A stretch of 6,126 nucleotides of DNA from Proteobacteria bacterium UBA6729 (GTDB lineage: Bacteria; Pseudomonadota; Gammaproteobacteria; Porifericomitales; Porifericomitaceae): positions 1 through 6,126 of the forward strand of contig DKIB01000112.1 in assembly GCA_002454015.1 (NCBI GenBank). Direction: 5' to 3'. Positions within the stretch are counted from its first letter, which is position 1; the number at the start of each line of letters is the position of its first letter. Made by a program: the position numbers and the translations under genes. The notes under the pieces were generated by a model. The model was not told the DNA's origin. It saw only the letters and a list, made by a program, of their open reading frames with translations, and did not search any database. Positions 1 through 4,828 of this stretch are shown in pieces.

Positions 1-354
1 GACAGGCGGGTCCGCAAGCCGCTGCCACAGCGCTATGCGAGCCCCCTCACGTATACAGCCGAAGGCCACCCGGGTCAGCAGGGACAGGAGCAACAGTACG
101 ATGATCCAAGACAGGTAGTAGGACAGGTGCAGCCCCGCCGTGGGGTCGCTCCCCTGCCCCAGCAGGCTGTGCAGGGCCTGATCCACGCCGGAGGCTGACT
201 CTACCTGCTCGGCAAAGGCGCCGATCCGCTGCGGAGCCTGATACAGGCCCCATGCCTCGTTGATCACCACCGCCCCCAGCGCTACTCCTGCCCCCAGCAC
301 GGTTACCCCGGCAAGACGCACCAGTGTCTCAAGTACGCGCCACATGGATGGCAT
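1..354 (-). CDS. Hypothetical small inner-membrane protein (5' part, runs off the left edge)
   Basis: This reading frame is open from an ATG at 354 to the window edge, giving 118 codons with no stop. An in-frame ATG at 345 is an alternative start. I do not recognise the family. Two hydrophobic segments are visible, at about residues 13-32 and 78-98. Between them lies a polar stretch of about 45 residues with no basic cluster. After the second segment comes an Arg-rich stretch (R95, R102, R106, R112). By the positive-inside rule this suggests both ends in the cytoplasm and the middle loop in the periplasm. No signal-peptide cleavage site or cysteine motif stands out. The gene is transcribed away from the permease operon, and the two start codons are only 6 bp apart, so the promoter of each gene must lie inside the coding start of the other. 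The codons are GC-ending like those of the neighbours and no better frame covers this stretch. That, rather than homology, is why I call it real. Confidence 0.6.
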   Translation of the reverse strand, partial: MPSMWRVLETLVRLAGVTVLGAGVALGAVVINEAWGLYQAPQRIGAFAEQVESASGVDQALHSLLGQGSDPTAGLHLSYYLSWIIVLLLLSLLTRVAFGCIREGARIALWQRLADPPV

Positions 355-360
355 TGTATC

Positions 361-1299
361 ATGAGCACCCAAGTTATGAGTTCTTACCTGTTCCACCGAA
401 TGGCGGCGGCGAGCCTGATGCTCCTGCTGGTACTCTCTGCGGTATTCCTGCTGGCACGGTTGATCCCGGGAGACCCGGTAGAGGTGATGCTGGGCGAGGG
501 TGCGGACCCGGTTGAGCGCCAGCTGCTGGCCCGGGCCATGGGTCTGGAGCAGCCGCTGTATGTGCAGTGGTGGCGATATGTGCAGCGGCTGGCCCGGTTG
601 GACATGGGTCAGTCCATACACACGGGTCGCAGCGTCAGCACCCTGCTGGCAGAACGCATCCCGGCCACACTGTTGCTGGCTGGCGCCGCCCTTGGCATTA
701 CCCTGCTGCTGGCCCTGTCGCTGGGTACCGTCGCCGCCCTCAACCACGGGCGACTGGCGGATCGCCTGATCGTGGGTAGCGCCATGCTGGGTCTGGGCAT
801 CCCGAACTTCTGTCTGGGGCCACTGCTGATCCTGCTGGGGGCGTTCCTGCTCGGCTGGTTTCCGGTGGGGGGGATGGACCACCCGCACTCGGTCGTGCTG
901 CCTGCGTTGACCCTGGGCACCGGGATGGCCGCACTGCTGACACGCATGGTCCGCGCCAACCTGCTGGAGGTCATGCACGCCGACTTTGTGGGCGCGGCAA
1001 TGGCCCGTGGTGCCGGACCGGTACGACGCATGTTGTGGCACGCACTGCCCAACGCCCTGTTGCCGGTGGTGACCCTGTTTGGGCTGCAGGTGGGTGCCCT
1101 GCTGACCGGGGCGGTGGTTACCGAACAGATCTTTGCCTGGCCCGGTGTCGGGCAGCTGACCCTGGAGGCCATCGGCAAGCGGGATTACCCCCTGATCCAG
1201 GGGTGTATACTGCTGATCGGCAGCTGCTTCCTGTGCGTTAATCTGTTGACCGACCTGGCCTGCGCTGCACTGGATCCACGCATCCAGCTGGCCGACTGA
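361..1299 (+). CDS. ABC importer permease, DppB/OppB/NikB/GsiC family
   Basis: This is an inner-membrane permease subunit of a binding-protein-dependent importer of the peptide/nickel class, 312 residues from the ATG at 361. The N-terminal helix is followed by the family signature LIPGDPV (about residues 34-40). Further hydrophobic segments lie near 101-127, 137-165, 177-197, 233-255 and 281-303. The cytoplasmic EAA loop that docks on the ATPase is at about 208-235 (DFVGAAMARGAG, then HALPNALLPV). The protein ends with the family-typical DPRI. The periplasmic loop before the fourth segment is short, closer in length to NikB than to E. coli DppB, which carries an insertion there. The ATG at 376 (307 residues) lines up residue for residue with my recollection of the DppB N-terminus and is a credible alternative. 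Neither start has a good Shine-Dalgarno sequence. Substrate specificity cannot be read from a permease. Linkage to nagZ raises muropeptides as a candidate, and oligopeptides or nickel remain possible. Confidence 0.9.
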   Translation: MSTQVMSSYLFHRMAAASLMLLLVLSAVFLLARLIPGDPVEVMLGEGADPVERQLLARAMGLEQPLYVQWWRYVQRLARLDMGQSIHTGRSVSTLLAERIPATLLLAGAALGITLLLALSLGTVAALNHGRLADRLIVGSAMLGLGIPNFCLGPLLILLGAFLLGWFPVGGMDHPHSVVLPALTLGTGMAALLTRMVRANLLEVMHADFVGAAMARGAGPVRRMLWHALPNALLPVVTLFGLQVGALLTGAVVTEQIFAWPGVGQLTLEAIGKRDYPLIQGCILLIGSCFLCVNLLTDLACAALDPRIQLAD

Positions 1300-1302
1300 G
1301 GA
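1298..1302 (+). promoter_or_regulatory. Ribosome binding site of the second permease, overlapping the upstream stop
   Basis: GAGGA begins inside the TGA stop of the first permease and sits 5 nt before the ATG at 1308. This geometry supports translational coupling, which would keep the two membrane subunits in balance, and it fixes the start at 1308. Confidence 0.7.
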
Positions 1303-1307
1303 TCGCC

Positions 1308-2120
1308 ATGAAGTATCTGCTTACCGCAACCCTGGGCGGCTGGATACTGGCGGCACTGGCGACCTGGCTGCTGCCGCTGCCCGTGGATGCCATTGACCTG
1401 CAGCGCATCCTGGACCCCCCCGGCAGCAGTGCCCTGCTCGGCTATGACGAACTGGGCCGACCGATCAGTGCAAGACTGCTCGCCGGAGCAGCCACCTCAC
1501 TGGCCGTATGCCTGCTGGTCGTCACCCTGTCCATGCTGATCGGGGTGCCCCTGGGCGTGGCCAGTGCCCTGCTGGGCGGAGTCTGGGACCGGGCTCTGAT
1601 CTTCCTGACCGATACGGTGATGAGTTTTCCCGGTATCCTGCTGGCCATCGCACTCACCGGCATGCTCGGCCCGGGGCTGGTCAATGCCACCATTGCATTG
1701 ACGATATCGGGCTGGGTGGGATTTGCCCGATTGGCCCGCGCCCAGACCCTGACCCTGCGGCATGCCACCCATGTGCAGGCCGCCCGGGCCCTGGGCTGCC
1801 CACCCGTACACCTGGCACTGCGGCACGTGCTGCCCCTGTTGCTAAGCAGTCTGGCGGTACAGGCCAGCTGTGAACTGGCCGGGGTGATCATCGCCGAATC
1901 CACCCTGGCCTTCCTCGGGCTGGGCATTCAACCCCCGGCACCCTCTCTGGGCGGCATGGTGCTGGTCGGCGCCCGCTACATGTTGGTGGCCCCCCATGTA
2001 GTCCTGTCCCCCGTGCTGGTATTGCTGCTGCTGGTGCTGTCCGTCAACCTGCTGGGCGATCTGCTGCGGGATCATCTGGATGTACGGCAGCGCCTGTCGG
2101 CACCAGCGGGGACAAACTGA
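1308..2120 (+). CDS. ABC importer permease, DppC/OppC/NikC family
   Basis: This is the second membrane subunit of the importer, 270 residues, expected to form a heterodimer with the product of 361-1299. The family signature before the second helix is present as GYDELGRP (about 45-52; usually G.D.LGRD). The EAA loop is at about 154-176 (THVQAARALG, then LRHVLP). The conserved FLGLGIQPP is at about 202-210 and is followed by SLGGM, where most relatives have a Trp (P.WG.M). The C-terminus NLLGDLLRDHLDVR is typical of the family. The N-terminal helix is at about 5-23 and the core helices lie near 65-90, 105-133, 178-197 and 227-250. It is about 30 residues shorter than E. coli DppC and nearer NikC in size, because little lies ahead of the first helix. 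It starts 8 bp after the first permease gene and ends 3 bp before nagZ. No gene for an ATPase or binding protein follows, so those parts must be encoded elsewhere, perhaps shared with another importer. Confidence 0.9.
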   Translation: MKYLLTATLGGWILAALATWLLPLPVDAIDLQRILDPPGSSALLGYDELGRPISARLLAGAATSLAVCLLVVTLSMLIGVPLGVASALLGGVWDRALIFLTDTVMSFPGILLAIALTGMLGPGLVNATIALTISGWVGFARLARAQTLTLRHATHVQAARALGCPPVHLALRHVLPLLLSSLAVQASCELAGVIIAESTLAFLGLGIQPPAPSLGGMVLVGARYMLVAPHVVLSPVLVLLLLVLSVNLLGDLLRDHLDVRQRLSAPAGTN

Positions 2121-2123
2121 ACC

Positions 2124-3143
2124 GTGGGGGCACTGGTGCTGGATGTGGAGGGGCTGCAACCTACCCGGGAAGAACAGGCCCTGCTGAGCGACCCCCGTGT
2201 CGCCGGAGTCGTGTTGTTTGCCCGCAACTGCAGCAACCCGGAACAGCTGCACACCCTGTGCACCGCACTGCGGGACATCCGCGCCGGGCTGATCCTCATG
2301 GTGGATCAGGAGGGCGGTCGCGTACAGCGCTGCACCGATGGATTTACCCGCCTGCCCCCCGCCGCTGCCTTCGGTGCCTGCCATGACCGGGATCCACAAG
2401 CCGCCCTCCAACTGGCGCAGGAGGCCGGCTGGCTGATGGCCTGGGAACTCCGCAGTGCGGGCCTGGATATCTCGCTGGCACCCGTGCTGGATGTGGCAGG
2501 CCCCGAGGACTCGTGCATCGGCGACCGCGCCTACCACGCCGACCCCGCCACGGTGGCGCGGCTGGCTATCGCCTGGATGCACGGGGCACGCCGGGCCGGC
2601 ATGGCAGCGGTCGGCAAGCACTACCCCGGACACGGGCTGGCAAGCGGGGATACCCACACGCAGCGCTGTGTGGATACACGGCCGGCTGTGGCACTGGCAG
2701 CACACGACCTGATCCCGTTCACCGCAGCCATCGCCGCCGGCATTGAGGGGATTATGCTCGGGCATGTGTGCTATCCCGCTGTGGCACAGCAGCCCGCCAG
2801 CCTGTCAGCCACCTGGATTCAGCGCTGGCTGCGTGTACAACACGGCTACCGGGGGCTGGTGCTCAGTGATGACCTCAACATGGCAGCCGCAGCCGCCCAT
2901 ATCCCGGCTCTGCCCGCCCGGGTACAGACCGCCTGGCGGGCCGGCTGTGAACTGGCCCTGTGCTGCAATCTGGGCAGCGGGCGCGCCGCACTGCTGGCTG
3001 CACTGCGTGACAGCAGCCCCCTTCCTGCCCACACCACCCGCCCCCTGCAATGCCGACCCGGCACGGCACCGGATGCGACCGCAATCCGCAAGCGGCTGCA
3101 ACCACTGCTGCAGCATTCCTCGGCCTCCCTCGCCAGACCGTAA
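2124..3143 (+). CDS. nagZ: Beta-N-acetylglucosaminidase NagZ (glycoside hydrolase family 3)
   Basis: This cytoplasmic enzyme of peptidoglycan recycling cleaves the beta-1,4 bond of GlcNAc-1,6-anhydroMurNAc (with or without peptide), releasing GlcNAc and anhydroMurNAc products. In bacteria with AmpR/AmpC those products also signal beta-lactamase induction. The protein has 339 residues, against 341 in E. coli. The N-terminus MGALVLDVEG matches the E. coli start, which supports the GTG at 2124. Substrate-loop motif DQEGGRVQR is at 61-69. KHYPGHG is at 165-171, with the Asp-Thr-His catalytic dyad loop at 176-178. SDDLNM, containing the nucleophile Asp249, is at 248-253. It is a single TIM-barrel domain with no signal peptide, as expected for a cytoplasmic NagZ. 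The only Shine-Dalgarno-like run, GGGGA at 2108-2112, is 11 nt upstream, so translation is probably coupled to the preceding permease gene 3 bp away. The usual gammaproteobacterial partner for supplying substrate is the AmpG permease; here the neighbours are ABC permeases. Confidence 0.95.
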   Translation: MGALVLDVEGLQPTREEQALLSDPRVAGVVLFARNCSNPEQLHTLCTALRDIRAGLILMVDQEGGRVQRCTDGFTRLPPAAAFGACHDRDPQAALQLAQEAGWLMAWELRSAGLDISLAPVLDVAGPEDSCIGDRAYHADPATVARLAIAWMHGARRAGMAAVGKHYPGHGLASGDTHTQRCVDTRPAVALAAHDLIPFTAAIAAGIEGIMLGHVCYPAVAQQPASLSATWIQRWLRVQHGYRGLVLSDDLNMAAAAAHIPALPARVQTAWRAGCELALCCNLGSGRAALLAALRDSSPLPAHTTRPLQCRPGTAPDATAIRKRLQPLLQHSSASLARP

Positions 3144-3160
3144 CGGCTACCCGTACAGCC

Positions 3161-3197
3161 TGACGCTGGTGGATGGGGCACCCCACGACCAGGGTCA
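3161..3197. repeat. 37-bp imperfect inverted repeat between nagZ and glnA
   Basis: The arms are TGAC, CTGGT and TGGGG on the left and CCCCA, ACCAG and GTCA on the right. They are interrupted by a G/G mismatch and a GGA/CG internal loop, around a CA centre at 3179-3180. That gives 14 complementary pairs as DNA; in RNA the innermost pair would open to leave a 4-nt loop. The element lies 17 bp after the nagZ stop and ends at the base before the proposed glnA -35 box. No T-run follows, so it is not a standard intrinsic terminator. It could be an operon-end stem-loop that protects mRNA, or an operator centred about 53 bp upstream of the predicted glnA start site. Confidence 0.6.
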
Positions 3198-3226
3198 TTC
3201 CCAATACGCCGCCACTTTGGTATACA
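3198..3226 (+). promoter_or_regulatory. Candidate sigma70 promoter for glnA
   Basis: TTCCCA (3198-3203, 4 of 6 matches to consensus) and TATACA (3221-3226, 4 of 6) are separated by 17 bp. A TG at 3219-3220 gives an extended -10 (TGGTATACA). Transcription would begin near 3233, leaving a leader of about 45 nt. I found no sigma54 -24/-12 element and no NtrC-like palindrome in the 135 bp upstream of glnA. Confidence 0.5.
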
Positions 3227-3261
3227 CTACCCCGGCATCGCGGGTCGCATTGGCGCCGCTT

Positions 3262-3269
3262 GGAGAGGA
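3262..3269 (+). promoter_or_regulatory. Strong ribosome binding site that decides the glnA start
   Basis: GGAGAGGA ends directly against the ATG at 3270, which leaves no spacer for that codon. It sits 9 nt before the in-frame ATG at 3279, a normal distance. The site therefore argues for 3279 as the translation start. Confidence 0.75.
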
Positions 3270-3278
3270 ATGCAGCAG

Positions 3279-4688
3279 ATGTCCAGAGAAAAAGTACAGC
3301 AGTTGATCAAGGAACAGGGGGCTCGCTATGTGGACCTGCGCTTCTGTGATACCCGGGGCAAGGAACAGCACTTCACCGTACCCGCACGAACCCTTGATGA
3401 TGAATTTTTTGAGCATTACGTGGCCTTTGACGGCTCCTCCATCGCCGGCTGGAAGGGCATCGACGAGTCGGATATGTTGCTGGCGCCTGACACTGAATCC
3501 GCAGTCATGGACCCCTTCTACGAGGAATCCACCCTGTTGCTGCGCTGTGATGTGCTGGAGCCTGACACCATGAAAAGCTATTCCCGCGACCCGCGCTCGC
3601 TGGCCCGGCGCGCCGAGGCCTACCTGCAATCCACCGGTATCGCTGATCAGGCCTACTTCGGCCCGGAACCGGAGTTTTTCATCTTTGATGATGTGCGCTG
3701 GCAAACCAACCTGCATGAATCCTACTTTCACGTGGATTCCGAAGAGGGAGCCTGGAACTCGGGGGCGATACTGGACGACAACAATCTGGGCCACCGCCCG
3801 CCCCTGAAGGGGGGGTATTTCCCCGTGCCTCCGGTGGATTCCACCCACGACCTGCGAGCATCGATCTGTACTACGCTGGAGGAAATGGGGCTGGTGGTGG
3901 AGGTACACCACCATGAGGTCGCTACGGCAGGGCAGGCAGAGATCGATACGCGTTTCCGCAGTCTGGTGCGCAAGGCGGATGAATTGATGATCCTGAAGTA
4001 TGTAGTGCAGAATGTGGCCCACGGCTTCGGCAAGACCGCCACCTTTATGCCCAAGCCCCTGGTTGGTGATAACGGCAACGGCATGCATGTCCATCAGTCG
4101 CTGAGCAAGGAGAACAGAAATATCTTCGATGGCGAACTCTATGGGGGACTGTCGCAGGAGGCCTTGTACTATATCGGTGGCATCTTCAGGCATGTCCACG
4201 CCATCAATGCCTTCACCAACGCCTCCACCAACAGCTACAAGCGTTTGGTGCCAGGCTTTGAGGCCCCGGTGCTGCTGGCCTACTCCAGTCGGAATCGCTC
4301 GGCGGCCTGTCGTATCCCCTGGGTCGGCAACCCTGCCGGTCGGCGCGTTGAGGTACGCTTCCCGGATTCCTGTGGCAATCCCTACCTCGCCTTCGCAGCC
4401 ATGCTGATGGCCGGGCTGGATGGCATACAGAACCGCATTGACCCGGGTGAGCCGCTGGAGCAGAACCTCTACGACCTGCCACCGGAACAGGCACAGGATG
4501 TGCCCCATGTGGCGGAATCACTGAATCAGGCCCTGGATGCCCTGGAGCAGGATCGGGACTTCCTGCTCCAGGGCGATGTCTTCAACGACGACCTGATCGA
4601 TGCCTATATTGCCCTGAAACGGGAAGAGACAGAACGGCTGAACGCCTGTACACATCCGGTTGAGTTTGATATGTACTACAGCCTCTAG
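3279..4688 (+). CDS. glnA: Glutamine synthetase, class I (GlnA)
   Basis: This cytoplasmic dodecameric enzyme makes glutamine from glutamate, ammonia and ATP, the main route of ammonium assimilation. From the ATG at 3279 it has 469 residues, the length of E. coli GlnA. All catalytic residues fall at the E. coli positions without a gap (numbering without Met1): Asp50 in FDGSSI; Glu129 and Glu131 in GPEPEFF; Glu212 and Glu220 around [10 protein letters not shown]; His269 in GMHVH; Glu327 in PGFEAP; Arg339, Arg344, Glu357 and Arg359. The adenylylation site Tyr397 is intact in NLYDLPPE, so control by the GlnE adenylyltransferase is likely. An in-frame ATG at 3270 would add three residues but sits against the ribosome binding site. 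The family segment usually reading FPDP(T/S)ANPYL is here [10 protein letters not shown]. The gene has its own candidate promoter and appears to be monocistronic; the ntrBC and glnK/amtB genes often found nearby are not in the window. Confidence 0.97.
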   Translation: MSREKVQQLIKEQGARYVDLRFCDTRGKEQHFTVPARTLDDEFFEHYVAFDGSSIAGWKGIDESDMLLAPDTESAVMDPFYEESTLLLRCDVLEPDTMKSYSRDPRSLARRAEAYLQSTGIADQAYFGPEPEFFIFDDVRWQTNLHESYFHVDSEEGAWNSGAILDDNNLGHRPPLKGGYFPVPPVDSTHDLRASICTTLEEMGLVVEVHHHEVATAGQAEIDTRFRSLVRKADELMILKYVVQNVAHGFGKTATFMPKPLVGDNGNGMHVHQSLSKENRNIFDGELYGGLSQEALYYIGGIFRHVHAINAFTNASTNSYKRLVPGFEAPVLLAYSSRNRSAACRIPWVGNPAGRRVEVRFPDSCGNPYLAFAAMLMAGLDGIQNRIDPGEPLEQNLYDLPPEQAQDVPHVAESLNQALDALEQDRDFLLQGDVFNDDLIDAYIALKREETERLNACTHPVEFDMYYSL

Positions 4689-4763
4689 TCCGCCTGTGTC
4701 AGGGGGGGCACCCGAGCCTGGCCTGTACAGATGGACGCCTCGCCGGATGTGGGGCCTGCCGGA

Positions 4764-4792
4764 CTGGAATTTTTCGCAATTTCGGTTATACT
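4764..4792 (+). promoter_or_regulatory. Candidate sigma70 promoter for the autotransporter gene
   Basis: The -10 box TATACT (4787-4792) matches the consensus at 5 of 6 positions. A weak -35, CTGGAA (4764-4769, 3 of 6), lies 17 bp upstream, with an AT-rich spacer in otherwise GC-rich DNA. Transcription would start near 4799, about 30 nt before the ATG at 4829. The weak -35 could mean dependence on an activator. Confidence 0.5.
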
Positions 4793-4804
4793 ACTACCTG
4801 TAGT
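4790..4804. repeat. Small inverted repeat overlapping the -10 box
   Basis: ACTAC and GTAGT are exact reverse complements separated by 5 bp. A second ACTAC at 4793-4797 can pair with the same right arm. The repeat covers the end of the -10 box and the predicted start site, a position where a repressor would block transcription. The arms are short, so chance is possible. Confidence 0.3.
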
Positions 4805-4828
4805 GCCGGGAGGCGGAATCCAGACAAG

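Noticed and set aside
1842..2765. 307-codon open frame on the minus strand across the dppC-type gene and nagZ
   Set aside because: It spans two well-supported genes on the other strand, and its Gln/Gly/His-rich translation is typical of a shadow frame.
3251..3265. TTGGCGCCGCTTGG as a possible sigma54 promoter
   Set aside because: The GG and GC dinucleotides are not at the required -24/-12 spacing, and it lies against the ribosome binding site.
2743..3306. 187-codon plus-strand frame overlapping the end of nagZ and the start of glnA
   Set aside because: It is out of frame with both genes, has no homology I recognise, and has a Cys/Pro/Trp-rich composition typical of a wrong frame.
3809..3815. 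G7 run in glnA as a phase-variable tract (similar G7 runs at 867-873 and 4702-4708)
   Set aside because: Runs of seven recur in this GC-rich window, and one lies in an essential-type metabolic gene, so they look like background.
3195..4508. 437-codon open frame on the minus strand, antisense to glnA
   Set aside because: It mirrors the certain glnA coding sequence. Long antisense frames are common in GC-rich genes, and its translation has no recognisable domain.
4689..4780. Intrinsic terminator after glnA
   Set aside because: The G7 run and CAGG/CCTG arms near 4701-4721 form only a weak interrupted stem with no T-run behind it, and the T5 at 4770-4774 has no convincing stem in front.
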